A stretch of 64,000 bases of DNA, taken from Fasciolopsis buskii (lineage: Eukaryota; Platyhelminthes; Trematoda; Plagiorchiida; Fasciolidae). The position numbers and the translations under genes were made by a program. A model generated the notes under the pieces. That model searched no databases and was not told the DNA's origin. It saw only the letters and a program-made list of their open reading frames with translations. The stretch covers positions 217,719 through 281,718 of the forward strand of contig LUCM01007265.1 of the NCBI GenBank assembly GCA_008360955.1. Reading direction: 5' to 3'. Positions within the stretch are counted from its first letter, which is position 1. The number at the start of each line of letters is the position of its first letter. Shown one piece after another: positions 1 through 11,480 of this stretch.

Positions 1-227
1 TCGTGTGATAGTGCAGTGTTTCATTCTCTAGTTTGTTCATACTCAAGTAGTTTTATCCACGCAATGTCTTTTCCTTTTTTGCCCGTAGTCCGAGTGGTCG
101 GTAATATTATTTCACTGTTTCAAAAAGAGCTCCAAAGCTCATCGTTAACGATTGAATGGATGATTGGATTTATTGTTTTGGGCGGAAGCCTGTTTACCAC
201 CTAGATTGAGCATTAGGATTGTAAAAC

Positions 228-309
228 TTGCCTTGAGAAAGACTACCCACGGTAGTCGAAACGTTGGCGCATTACATCTACCAACAACGCTGTGTTATTA
301 GCATTATAT
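228..309 (+). repeat. Left arm of a 9-kb-spaced inverted repeat with ribozyme-like hairpin
   Basis: An 82-base module that recurs inverted at 9381-9461 with about five differences. It contains a perfect 7-bp hairpin GACTACC-CAC-GGTAGTC at 241-257, immediately followed by GAAAC (258-262) and preceded by CTTGAGAAA. The arrangement is like stem II plus the GAAA core of a minimal hammerhead ribozyme of the kind known in Penelope-like elements, but the CUGANGA half of the core is imperfect. It lies upstream of the first EMC1 exon in the window, probably inside an intron. Confidence 0.75.
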
Positions 310-644
310 CATTCACAAGTGAGCATTAGAACATTCATTCGCGATCACTTCAAATTGCTGAAGCATTGCTTTACCAACGATTCCATCCGGATCTGGAGTC
401 TCCACCTACAGTTTATGTTTACCGAGCCTTAATTGCGACCGGGAATTGAATGAACAGTCGTAAATGGATATCCGAGTTGGACCTCAAAGGCCAATACTAC
501 TCGACGCTGCATGTCTGTCACTTTCTGTTTTGCCCAGTCATACCCATGATAATTGACTTCGAAGTTCGGTGACTTTTTGTGGTTGAACGAGTTTTTCTGT
601 CAACCCGGTATTCCCCTTTTTCCTTTTTTCCTCGTTACTCGCAG
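310..644. other. Presumed EMC1 intron, nothing recognised
   Basis: AT-rich sequence with a long pyrimidine tract just before the exon at 645. I see no coding block of EMC1 and no element here. Confidence 0.4.
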
Positions 645-871
645 AACACATTCATTCTGTTGGTCGTGTACTGGGTGATCGTAGCGTTCTGTACAAATAC
701 CTTAACCCGAACCTTGTGGCTGTTGTAACCAGTGGTGGTGATGTGGCAGCCCAGACAAATAGTATTATCATCTATTTGATCGATGTAGTTGCTGGTCGAA
801 TTCTTTACAGTGCCGTGCATCGACGGTGTAGTGAACCGGTCAGCCTTGTGCACTCGGAAAATTGGATTGTG
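645..871 (+). CDS. EMC1: EMC1 exon (first in window)
   Basis: The exon starts after a pyrimidine tract and CAG (642-644) and ends before GTAAGT at 872. The first two bases complete a codon begun upstream; then 75 codons read from HIHSVGRVLGDRSVLYKY to SLVHSENWIV. The block GRVLGDRSVLYKYLNPNL is nearly identical to animal EMC1, and the LVHSENW block is equally characteristic. It ends in phase 0. No convincing earlier exon was found between 1 and 644. Confidence 0.95.
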
Positions 872-3800
872 GTAAGTGTTTCCTTTGTCATACATTTAAA
901 ACCCTAGTTTGACCGCACCGTGTATCCTGTCATCAGTACATTTCCATATATTGTGGTTAAGTTCAAGTCCGTACCATTCTGCAACTGGTTGGCAATGATC
1001 GACAGCTTCAGCGAAATATAACGTCAACACCACAAGTGCTTCGGTTCAGTGTAAATCGCTCCCGATTGGGATATATACTTGGCTATCTCTACTACGGTGA
1101 TTCTATCCTTCGTTATGCAACTGCTGAAGTAATTGAAGCGGTCGGCAGTTATCCAATACTCACTATCGAAAATGAAGCTGGGTACTGGCACTCTTGTAAC
1201 AGCACTATACACCCTGGACGTGCATAACGCTGACGTTTCGCCCACTTTTCTTACACTCAAACAAGCTCAAAAGTTCCTCAGCGCAATTTAGGTCCTAGAG
1301 CTTGTGACCATCTGATAATTCGATGCCCACACATTGGACACCTCTTAAAACATTCTCCATTGTTTCGTCCCTAATAAAGTTAAACAGGAATGGTGATACA
1401 AAACACGCTTGTCGAACGCCACGGGTCGTTCCGAATGAGGTTGATTTGTCGTCGTATACCCTGAGGCGGTTAGAAGTATCCCAGTGGGTTCAGGATTTTT
1501 AGTGGCATACTTTTCCGGTGAAGGGTACCGAGTACTGCTGTTGATTCGGCTGAGTAGGATAATATCATCATATCGAATGACAATGTCCGTGCCTCCTTTC
1601 AAGTAACTGGCTAAAGTCAAAAGTCTGGTGGATTCCGCTTGCTGTTCGCTAACCGGTGTCAGACAGCGTAGCAATATGGAAGCGCTTGTATTTGTTGATC
1701 CTACCGATTCTGATGATTGGTACTATCAACGACTAGTCCGCATGATACCGGAATACGGTCTTTGTTCCAAATCTCACGTGATAATTGTGGTCATTAATGA
1801 CACCAGGCAATATGAAAACAGCCGTTGAAAGTTCATCGAGACCAGCCGCTTTTCCACGCTCCAGCAATCGAATAACTAATCCTACTGGCAGTACTGCTAA
1901 AGAGTTAAGTGATGCTTCCCAAGAATTCGCAGTTGCTGATGTCGGAGCAAGGACGTTAGCTTTCAACCTGTAGAACTGTCCCAACGATCGAGCCTTTGCC
2001 ATGAACAGCTTATTCATTCCTATCGCATATCATTTCATTGATCGAGGTTGGTCGTCCATCGTTTTCGCAAATAGTCATAAACGATACTTGATTATTATCT
2101 GAAGGTGCTACTACTTTCATTTTCTCTCACTGATTTTCCGCGATCCTTGTTGCTGCTTTTTGTAAACTGACTTTGTATGTGTCATCGTACTTTATTCATC
2201 TTACAGCTGAACAGCCGACGTTTTTCTCCACTAAACCAAGTGATCCTTGGGAAGTAAACTGGTCTAGGACCTCATGTGACTTCTGTTACTAGGTGGGTCG
2301 CTTGTTTGATTTGATCCCAGTGCTCATCTACCTTACTGTTCGCCGGAGTTCTTTGCTCGTCTGATAGTTCCTGTTCATAAGTGATGCGAAAATCTAGGTC
2401 GGACGAACGCTCTAATGCTAACCAGTTTCGCATTGGTAAGCAGGGAGCTGAAACGAAAATCACATTAGGAATGACACATGGTCGGACCGCATATGTATTA
2501 TCTGCCATTTTGGACACAACGGCCTCGATGGTAGCTTACTGAAATGCCATCAGTCTCACTCACAGTATTTGTATCGTTGGAAGCTTGCGTTGGTGTGCGA
2601 TGCGTGCCATGTTGAAAATTCATCCCAGAAAAAATTGCCGATTATCTGCATAAAGCTGGAATATTCTATCGTTATCTGCACAATGGGCGAGTAAGACATG
2701 ACTCTCATCTGAACAAGTTTCTGACACACTAGTTTCTCCAAACTTATGTATTGAAATCACTATCTAGCTCCACGGTGTCAGAGCTTATGCGAACGAGAGT
2801 AGTGAGTTCGTCAGAGATCTCATCCTTCTGCATGTCATAGCTTCAGTCTTTTGGAGTGTGTCTCCAGATTCCAAGCAAGCTACGCATAGAATAACTACGA
2901 TGCGTAAACGATTAGTAACCAGGGCCCATTCTCAGAAGGTTGTTTCAGCTGTCTGTCAAGACTCTTCATTCCTCGCATTGACTCACAGCTCGGGCTGTTT
3001 CATGTTCTGAAGTGCTCTGGAAGTACTTTGCCAGGAGCAGTTAGCTGAGTCACACTACTCAAATCCGGAATTCGTGTTGCGCGGATGCAACACACATCAA
3101 TTACCATTGCGTCTATTGTGAGAGCTGGATACACCTGTCGATCGACCAGCATGAGAGTAAGCACTCTGCAGGAACCGAGGAGACTTGCAAAAATGTGAGT
3201 TGCCAGATTGAGAATCGTTTCCGATACTGTTTGACAGGTCCATCAGTAATTAGTCGTCAACGAATTGCGCCTAAGTGTATGCTTGTGTTTGTGTGTCTTG
3301 CAACAGGATGCAGGGTACTGTTATTCCTCATTGTTATGATCGCTGAGCACAAGTTTATTGACTCATTTGTAATCCAATTTTTAAATGTTTCGATTAGGAC
3401 GGTTGTCTAACATCATGCTCTGAGGATGATGGTGGCCGTTCTCATTCTTGTCCCGTGAAGACGGTGATGATACCTCAGCTGCGATGCCTCTGTAAAAACT
3501 TGCCGAAATCCAAACACATATGGGAAGGTAATATATGTTGACCTGCGTGCTCCTGTGAATTGCGAATACGTAAGCGGTGAAAGCCGTTTCTCTCGGAAGA
3601 AATTTCTATCCATTTTGTAGGCAAATCTCTTCCATGCCATTTGCAAACCTTGTCAAATTTTCAAGCCAGGTTTCTGATAACCTTTCATTGTGATTTTACC
3701 TATCTACAATTATATGAACAATCAAACGTCGTAGCTGATCCGTGGTTCATGGTTCAATAAAAATGCAATATAAGTACGCTATTTACATGGCTATCTCGTT

Positions 3801-6800
3801 GTTTGCTTTTCCTAAACAATGGTTCAAATGCCTGTTTTGTGTTTGATTCAGTACACTTATTATAACCACAAATCTTTACGACATGAAGTCACCGTTCTTG
3901 AACTATACGAGCCGTTCAATCGTTCTGGAGGACCCGGAGAGTTATGTGTATCCTATCTGGTCCCGGGACCTTGGCAACTTTTCTTGCAGAACGCTTTCCC
4001 TACCTCTTGGTTCTCATCACTCACGGGAGGTGCAATGGAATCCTCCTCTGTAGCAGATTCCACAGACCCGAAGCCACGAAATCGGGGACTCCGTGCCTAT
4101 TTTTCATCTCTCTACCGTTCCACTGACTCCGGCGGTATATGTCAGTCGACTGGAACTCATTCAATCGTTCCACAGGTGCTGCAACAATCTTACATCTTCA
4201 GCACTGCACCCACGCACGGTGTCGCTGCCGCTTCGCATACAGAACGTGGCATCACGGCGAAGAGCATAATTTGTAAGTCATTTAGTCTGTTTTATTCAAT
4301 CCTCTTTACTGTTTCTTATTTCACGCATGTCAGATAGCAACTCTGCGCTTTTCCGCAGCTCCTAGACACGTTGCTATAAAACGGAGAAAATAACCGGTTT
4401 GATTTAGTTTTATTTGAAAATTTTGTGGTAATCGCCAACCCACTGTCCCCTCGGCACATTACCACATCTGTCCAAATGGGATTTTATGTGGTTCTTTGGC
4501 ACTAAGTTAAGTTTGCTGGTACTCCCTCTCCCGCGTAGTGGGCCCTATCGAGTATGGGTATGCCCCCTCCACTACATTTATGTTTCAGGCTTGTAATTAA
4601 AAACAAGAACGATGCAACTTAGATTATCCCATTCATGACCATAATTCCGTTTGCCATTGAATAAAGTTCATCAACTAAAGAACACTCGGGAATGGATAAG
4701 GTTTGAGCCTAGGTAATCAGTCTGTTTAAAAATTACTCGAATCAACGTCAGTTTATGATAACTCATCAGTATGAGCGACTAAGTTTAACATACTGTGTTA
4801 GGACTCATGATGTTCGTCTTACCTACTGAGATTAGTGAAGACATCTCAGCTCTAAAGCCAATGGCTTTTCATGTTGTGACATCTAGCTGATTGAAAATGA
4901 ATATAGGCTACTGACACAAGTATTTGGATCCACTATTTGGTATCGTTACTCACTTGGTAGGTGCGTTAGTCATACGGTGTGAATACACTTTTTATTGTTT
5001 GCCATCCTGATAACTGCAGTGGCGGCTGTTCAGCTGTTACCTCAGAGGTTAGCAGTGGTAATCCTGTGGCCGTACATGGCTCGGAACCACACACCATTTC
5101 AACGATTGTTGCGCGATAACCGGTTGAGCTGAGAATGAATGGGTAACATTTGATGCTGATATCACGAAAATATTTCTTCAATTTTTACACTCCCCTCATA
5201 GTTGGTCTGCAAAAGGGCGCCTTGATCGAATTGCCTAAGTCGTTCTTAGATCCACGTCGTACACTGGACATGACGCAGGAGTTGATGTAAGTCATCTATT
5301 CACATTTGATCTTTCTTCCTTGTCGATTTCCTAAAGGTTGTATATCCCTTCTCACAACAGTGTATGTGTGATGTTAGCAATTTTGGTCGTCGGATGTCTG
5401 TCTTGCTTCCTACTCATTAGCACTGGGCGTGAAAAAGCACTTCACAGTCACGAGTACTTTCTTCATATTCTTCGAGCTAGAATAGCAATGATGCCAAAGG
5501 TTATACTAGCCATTTGTTTCACATGCTCTCAGTTAGCTTGCAGTGTACATCAACCACCACATTACAAGTCCACAAAATAGACAAAATTTAGGTTACTAAT
5601 CATCCGTGTCACGGATAACAACATCAGACCGAATAAATTCAGCAAATGTACTGATAGTCGTGCGCACGACAGTGGTCATTATTGGAAAACAGTGGGTGGA
5701 ACGGGTGGGGTTGATGAGAAAAGTGAGGTCAAAAAGATCACTACTATGGGAATAGCCGTTGCATAACGGGTGTCCTTTGAGCACTTTAGTCGATGGTTGA
5801 TTATCGCTTGCATGGACGTGAGCAAACTCCGATTACGTGATCTTGTGACGATTCGAGATACTATTTATGACCTGAATCAAACAGGTGACGTGCTGCTGCG
5901 CTGGCGGTGGTAGAGAAGGTAACTTCCCAACACGAACACCCAATTTTCTTGAAATGAACTTGTACGCTGTTCAATGGGCGGCATTCTGCCTTTATGATGC
6001 CCCTCGAATCACGAAGACTTTGAAGTTGAGATACGTAGCTGGAGGTTACATGAACGTACAGTGTATCCCAGACAACAACGAATCTCGTTGAGTGTGTTTA
6101 AGGTGTTTTCGATTGTTTTGGTTGTTTGGTGACTTGTTCTAATCCACACATCATCGTCTTTGAAAGATTGGTAAACAAAAACGCATTTTTTTCGTTACTG
6201 TTGTTTTTTAGCATTTGGAGAAATATACTTTGAATAGACGTCAGTGTTTAGTCGTCATCCACTAGTGTTTATCTTGGCAACATTTTGTAGCTCAGCTGAA
6301 TCATAAAGTGATCTTCAATCCCGATTCCACGCTAGACAGCTTCCATTTAAATTGCCTTGTCATTTGTAAAATCCAGTGTCGATGTCGTGCTGAAGTTTTA
6401 GGGAATCTCGTTTTTTCCAGTCCTCGCTATTGACTGTTTTCCAACATTTTTCATTATTAGTTTGCGTGACCGTCAGTGCACTTTTGTCTATGCCTCCGCC
6501 AGAATACTGCATTTGTTGTTGAAATGGTTCCATATCTATTCATTCTTACACTGCTATCAAGCTCAATGAGATGAATGACTAGGAATATAAATTTTGCCAA
6601 TTTTGCTCACTTGTGTTGTGATAGTTGATGTGCGTTGAAGATGACCAATAATCATCCTGCCTACATTACTGCTTTTGTTCTCTTGGACTGTTCAGAAAGG
6701 AATAGGTATTTACCATGCATTTTTCCACCGTTTGACTGTCTCTTGACGAAACCGCATCTGTTCGTAGGGTGATAACTCGTGTGGTGCCAAACGAAGGAAC

Positions 6801-9727
6801 CAAGGGCACTAATGCCCTTGGGTCGGAAATACAATCATGCTTGATGGGTTACCAGGTAGAATGAAGCCTGGTGAAGTGTAATCTGACGAAACCAACCAGT
6901 GAAGGCATTCCGATTCTGTTCATCCGACCGTTGAACCCCTAGTGGGTTCACTCCGGCTAGTGAAAATGATTGAGTAATATTCTGTCCAAACCGACAGGCC
7001 TCCGAAAGATAGATGAGCGACACATGTGAATGAACAAACATCAAGGAGTCATTCAGGTTGTCTATGGTCAGTCGTAGACGTTCGTCAGATATCCGTCCCC
7101 ATTTCACGTGATTTATACTCCAGCTACCGGTGAACGGAATGAGAGCATGGTTCTGCAATCACTTGCTGAGTTATTTTTGTCACATGCGAGCAAAATCAGT
7201 TGGCACGGATCTTCATTAAGTTAAACTTACGATTTATTTATTTGATTGTATTGTAGTATTTCTTAATTCAGTTGGTTAGTTTTGAGATCAGTTTTAAAAG
7301 TATTTGATTTTTATGATCATTTTTTCTTCTACAGTTCTCCTTCACTGTTAGATTAGTGCCGCGGGATTTATACCTCGAACATATGTTCATCTTTTTTTCC
7401 CTTGGTCGCGTTACAGAGAGGAAGGAGTCCATCCATATGCGCCTGTCCTTCCGTTATCAGATCAAGCTGTGATCTCCTATAATCAGACCGTGCTTGGTCT
7501 GCGTTCAATTCGTACAGCTCCAACCGGTCTAGAATCGACAAGTCTGGTATTCGCCTACGGTTTGGGTAAGTTCTGTTTGTATTTTGTTATTTTCTTGCCT
7601 ATTTTTCTCCATTAAGTTCATCATGTTTCCATAGGACCACGCTCATAAAGATTTGTTGGTTTCGTAGATCTGTACAAACCAGCTGATGCATTTGTCAGTT
7701 GATTTCGCTTGACCATTTCGATAGTTATTCATTTTCATATTCAGAAGGGAGCTCCGGGAAGGCACATCCGGGAATTAACTATTCTTCGTTATTTCTAGCG
7801 TAACTACTCAGTTCACCGTTTTAACCATGGATGTGTAGTGGATTCCTAAGAAGCTATCTTTGTCAGAATGATAAGCTATCTGGCGTCATATCACTTCTAA
7901 CGTTATTGCAAACCTAAGTCAATACTTTTCGGATTTTCATCAGATATGTTCCGAATCTAGTTAAAGTGCGCCTCTGCCCAGGAGAACCTATCAAGCCTAC
8001 GCTTCCTCAGATTGAATAGCAACGCACAGACAACAGTGTGGAAAATGGCATAGAGTTTCATTTGAATTAGGAGGAGCGTGCGTGAACGAAGAGTCCATTT
8101 AAGAACCGCACGATGCTTCGTTTGGGGCTCCGTGCTCTTTTTCTGAAAGTTGGCCTTGCCCGACCAAAGCAAAGTGTGAGACGAATCACCTTGTGGTTCT
8201 TTGACGGAATCACTGTACATGCACACTCCTAATTGTTAAAACGAAATTCTGGTGCCAACCCAATGAGAGAGTGTACGAGTACGGGGATGACTGGATAGGA
8301 GAGTCCTAGGTAAGCATACGCTCCCATGCATCCGGGCTAATTTCATCCTTCCATTGCTATGTAGGGGAAACTGCTGACAACCATAACCTGTCTCTGTTTT
8401 CATTACCAAATCGAAATAATTCTCTCGTTCTTGTTGCCATCTTATTACGCGCCAGTTTTTACGAGGCTATATTCTGTCAGTACTGCTGCTGATCTTGGTT
8501 TTTAATCAATCGGTGACGAATTTAGTGATACCGACAGGGTTGAAGGACTTGTTTTTAAGGCCAGGACAACAGCAACTCTTTTTCTACACCATTTTCCGTA
8601 TTAGTCCGAAATTGTGCCACGATTATTCTGGTTCATGCCCAAAATATTCGGAACTCAGTTGGAACATGTCTTTCTTTTATAAGACCTCTCAACAGCATAG
8701 CTGGTCGTGCAGATTGCAGAACAATGCACTGATAACCAGTGCACCTTGACGTAAACGCACACAAATGTGCCTATGCAGGACAGATCACGTTTCAGACCAA
8801 TGGCTGGAGATCTCAGTAAAGCATTGAAATGTCGTTCGAATGGTTTTGATGTAATTCCAAATGTTTTCGGTATAATTCCTAAATATTTTGGGAAATGGTA
8901 TAGAAACGCACAAATAAACAATTTGTCACTGATTCATGGTGAGTTACTGGTTCGTACTCTTACAGACGAGCATAATAAATAGGATTGATCAAGTGCAGTC
9001 GGATGTGTTGTAGGCGAAACCTTACGAACTTAGTAAAACATCCTCACCTTATATCACGATGCAAGTTCAGTGTCTTAGTTATTCTCTGTTCCCGTTCATC
9101 CTTTGCCTGAGTATCTCGGCTGCTCCTAATTAATGGGCAATCGTTGATTCATTTCGGATACACTTGAACCCTTAGTTATGTTACCTCACATGGCTATGGG
9201 TAGAATTAAGCAACTCTGTTGTCAATAGAAAACATGGACATCCAGATGTTGTTTTTGAACGAGTCTCCACAAACCTAGAAGTATAAAAAAAAATTTTGTC
9301 GGACACGGTATGAATTGCAGATTACGAATCGCAATTCTTTGTCAGTGTGCATGAATGTAAATCCATTTTTATTGAGAACGATATAATGTTAATAGCACAG
9401 CGTTGTTGGTAGTGTAATGCGCCAGCGTTTCGACTACCGTGGGTAGTCTTTGTCAAGGCAATTTTCATCATCAAATGCCTTGTTTTCGGATGGACTGTTT
9501 TCCAGTCCGTGATTGCTGTTCGTATCACTGAGGCTGTTTGTGCAACGTTTTTTCCTTCTCCGATAGACCTGTTTTTCACTCGAATTGCACCGTCGATGAC
9601 CTACGATCTCTTGAAAGAGGACTTCGATTACACGGCAATCGCAACAGTCACTTTGGGCATGATTGTGACTTCGATTGTCACTCAACGCCTGGCCGCACGG
9701 CGAGTGGTTCTTCGTGCATGGTCTTAA
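645..9727 (+). CDS. EMC1: EMC1, C-terminal 346 residues (five-exon join, 5' partial)
   Basis: ER membrane protein complex subunit 1, the largest EMC subunit, takes part in insertion of transmembrane helices at the endoplasmic reticulum. The join 645-871, 3852-4272, 5202-5286, 7417-7565, 9567-9727 reads through every junction with matching phase (0, 1, 2, 1) and ends in TAA. Landmarks typical of the EMC1 C-terminal domain appear in family order: GRVLGDRSVLYKYLNPNL, LVHSENW, VTVLELYE, PQVLQQSYIF, TERGIT, LPKSFLDPRR, YNQTV, TAPTGLEST, and a final hydrophobic helix followed by RLAARRVVLRAWS. Introns are 2980, 929, 2130 and 2001 bases, all GT-AG. Upstream exons for the lumenal beta-propeller part lie before the window. 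I compared from memory with animal EMC1; no alignment was run. The reading frame is intact, so the gene looks functional. Confidence 0.95.
930..2520 (-). mobile_element. Decayed RTE-clade non-LTR retrotransposon in EMC1 intron 1
   Basis: Reading minus strand from 2520 downward, short stretches in shifting frames match RTE reverse transcriptase in the right order. They are KVDEHWDQIKQAT (about 2330); RLLERGKAAGLDEL (about 1860), like the SLKNGKAPGPDEL block; TMENVLRGVQCVGIELSDG (about 1330), the block after the LSP-LLFNF motif; then DRFNYFSSCITKD and KHLWC (about 1140-1027), the YLGS and HLW blocks. Several stops and frameshifts lie in between, so it is a dead copy. The polarity is opposite to EMC1. 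Coordinates are approximate. Confidence 0.7.
3852..4272 (+). CDS. EMC1: EMC1 exon with a family-atypical insert
   Basis: The acceptor is TTCAG at 3847-3851 and the donor is GTAAGT at 4273. It starts in phase 0 with YTYYNHKSLRHEVTVLELYE, matching the family block after the SENW motif, and ends with PQVLQQSYIF then TERGITAKSI, both conserved. Between LELYE and PQVLQQ there are roughly 75 residues rich in Ser, Gly and Pro where vertebrate EMC1 has about 18. An internal acceptor-like tract (TTTTCTTGCAG, ending about 3990) raises the possibility of a short unrecognised intron. As written the frame is open throughout. It ends in phase 1. Confidence 0.9.
5202..5286 (+). CDS. EMC1: EMC1 exon (LPKSFLDPRR block)
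   Basis: A short 85-base exon with acceptor CATAG (5197-5201) and donor GTAAGT at 5287. With one base carried from the previous exon it reads FGLQKGALIELPKSFLDPRR then TLDMTQEL. This matches the conserved loop with LPK-x-LLDPRR in animal EMC1. It ends in phase 2. Confidence 0.92.
7417..7565 (+). CDS. EMC1: EMC1 exon (YNQTV / TAPTGLEST block)
   Basis: The acceptor is TTACAG (7411-7416) and the donor is GTAAGT at 7566. It encodes EEGVHPYAPVLPL, then AVISYNQTVLGLRSIRTAP, then TGLESTSLVFAYGL, strongly like the family. The final base G joins AC of the exon at 9567 to make Asp, giving YGLD, the family's usual sequence. Confidence 0.94.
9381..9461 (-). repeat. Right arm of the inverted repeat with ribozyme-like hairpin
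   Basis: The minus-strand copy of the module at 228-309. The 17-base hairpin (9432-9448) and the GAAAC following it on the minus strand are unchanged. The preceding strand reads CTTGACAAA instead of CTTGAGAAA. It sits in the last EMC1 intron, 105 bases upstream of the terminal exon, on the strand opposite to the gene. Confidence 0.75.
9567..9727 (+). CDS. EMC1: EMC1 terminal exon with transmembrane helix and stop
   Basis: The acceptor is CCGATAG (9560-9566). It encodes LFFTRIAPSMTYDLLKEDFD, then a hydrophobic segment (YTAIATVTLGMIVTSIVTQ) and a basic tail RLAARRVVLRAWS before TAA. The layout matches the C-terminal membrane anchor and short cytosolic tail of EMC1. A competing acceptor at 7667 in the preceding intron is discussed under findings. 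Confidence 0.94.
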
Positions 9728-9810
9728 GAGCAGTTGTGTTCATTTTATCTTTCTCTTAAACGTTGTTAGTGCTCTTATCGGTGTCGTTTCCTGCTGTACA
9801 CTCCGCAACC

Positions 9811-9816
9811 AATAAA
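9811..9816 (+). terminator. Candidate poly(A) signal of EMC1
   Basis: AATAAA lies 84 bases downstream of the EMC1 stop codon, followed within 30 bases by GT-containing sequence (GATGTGCTCTGGG). It is the first canonical hexamer after the stop. Position and motif fit cleavage and polyadenylation of the EMC1 transcript; transcript ends are not visible from sequence. Confidence 0.6.
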
Positions 9817-9827
9817 GGACGATGTGC

Positions 9828-11403
9828 TCTGGGTATCCAACAATTTCCATGTTCCCTAAATTCCCTTCCATTTTTCTCGTTGACTGTTATTCGTCCGTAC
9901 ACGTGTTGTTTCCTCCGTGTAAAGTTGCTTCAAAATCGACCAAAATCAGTGTCACATGTGATGAGATGTTTCTTCATCAAAATTTCACGTTTATTTTGGT
10001 CACGAATATTTGTAGAGATCCATTTTAGTTGCATTCTCAGCCTTTCATGACTGCGTGTGTTATTTCTCTATTCTCTCCGGAATTGTTGGGTTTCGTCTAA
10101 ACCGCGCTATTCCGTTGATGCATTCCTTTGTGACCTGTATTCTGTTTGATGAACGTGACATGTTTATACACTACTTTATCGCCCAAGTTAAGCATCTATG
10201 TTTAATTTCTATTGTGGTCTATGGATGCAGTCTTCGCGGTTTTCTCGGTAGCATTGCGTCGGCAGAACCAATTAATGATGGTGTTGAAAGGTTACTACAT
10301 TCAACCCATGGACGCCCATCGCCTTATTAGCTTCATCTTTGCATGTGTATGCATTGTTCAGGGTGAATTAGGGAATGTCTAATTTTTCCGGGAAGTAGCT
10401 TAATCTTTCGAGCTAACCAGGTTGTATCTTCTACTTGACGTAAATGGCCACGCTTATGGGTTTGCAGACCGTTTCCGGTCGAAGAATTATGTATCCAACC
10501 TACCATGTGATTGGGTGATGATAACTGGTATGTAATGGAATCAAATTCTCGTTAACATCAAAGAACCAAATCAATGGCTCATTCCTGCCAATCATTAACC
10601 AACAAACAACTACATAGTGAAATGAGTCATAGCCCACAGAATTGATGCGACACTGGACATTTTCAGCTAACGATACTGTCCGTAGAAAGAAAAAGAAAAT
10701 ATCCGGTTAACTGATACCGTGCTACTGTAAGATTTGCGAATTCGCTCTCCATCTCCGCTACCAACTACTTATATACCCATGGCCGTCGTCACCCTGACTC
10801 ACTTAACCTTACAAAGTTCCGAATGAACAACAGTAAACTGAAAACGCACTAAATGGTAGCGCAGTGTTTAAATCGTGCACTTAGACACAGAATCGGTTCA
10901 TTACTGCTGTGTGTGCGTCTCTCTCTTAATCGTGTTAACAACTCGGTGTACTACGATCATGTGACAAACACTCCATGTAGCGTAAGCACGTGATTATTGT
11001 TGGGTAGCCCATCACGTGTTCAGTTTGTCTGACTGGACACATGCATCTTAAATTGAATGGGGCTACAGAATCAGCCCATGTCTTACGTCCGTACGTGCGC
11101 CGACATATTCTTATTCTGGCCGGCGTATTGTCAATCCCATATCTTTTACGCGTCGTTACTAATTACACGCATATAATTATCCTATCCTCCGTACGTTGAA
11201 TTGAGCTTAGAATGCTTGTAATTTTCTTGGCATTGTGCGCACCTTTCTGGACCTTTTGACAGACAGCCTGTGAAACTTATTGGCGTTTCCTGTGAATCAG
11301 GTGAATCTGCATCTTTTTACTCCCTTTATCACTGAAATAGCAGTGTGCATCATCTTTCAGAAAGTTGGTCGCGGCCAACAGAGGGCTGCCAAATGGAAAA
11401 GTT
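9828..11403. other. Downstream of EMC1, no gene recognised
   Basis: T-rich sequence downstream of the EMC1 poly(A) signal. Open frames at 9763-10050 and 10055-10330 (+) have no domain I recognise, no exon-like conservation and T-rich codons, so I do not call them genes. Confidence 0.4.
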
Positions 11404-11480
11404 GACCGGCGGTGGGAGGATTCGAATCCGTGAATTTCACGTCAATCGCCATGACTACATCCGCTTCACCATCGCCGGTC
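11404..11480 (-). tRNA. tRNA-like sequence, probably a pseudogene or SINE head
   Basis: On the minus strand 77 bases begin GACCGGC and end GCCGGTC, a perfect 7-bp acceptor stem. A TGGTGAAGCGG box fits the pol III A-box consensus, and GATTCGAATCC is one mismatch from the B box. The anticodon arm is poor: the best hairpin is GTCA-TGGCGAT-TGAC, with G where the invariant U33 should be, and the T stem has an A-C mismatch. It is therefore tRNA-derived but unlikely to be a working tRNA; identity is not assigned. No terminal CCA is needed in eukaryotic genes, so its absence says nothing. Confidence 0.5.

Noticed and set aside
3819..3851. ATG at 3819 as the start of a separate 172-residue gene
   Set aside because: The conserved protein sequence begins exactly after the CAG at 3849-3851; the upstream codons are intron read-through.
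4273..4337. Continuation of the open frame past 4272
   Set aside because: A GTAAGT donor at 4273 joins in phase to the next conserved EMC1 block at 5202; the extension is unlike EMC1.
11404..11480. Functional tRNA gene
   Set aside because: The anticodon arm lacks U33 and the T stem is mismatched, so it is reported only as tRNA-like.
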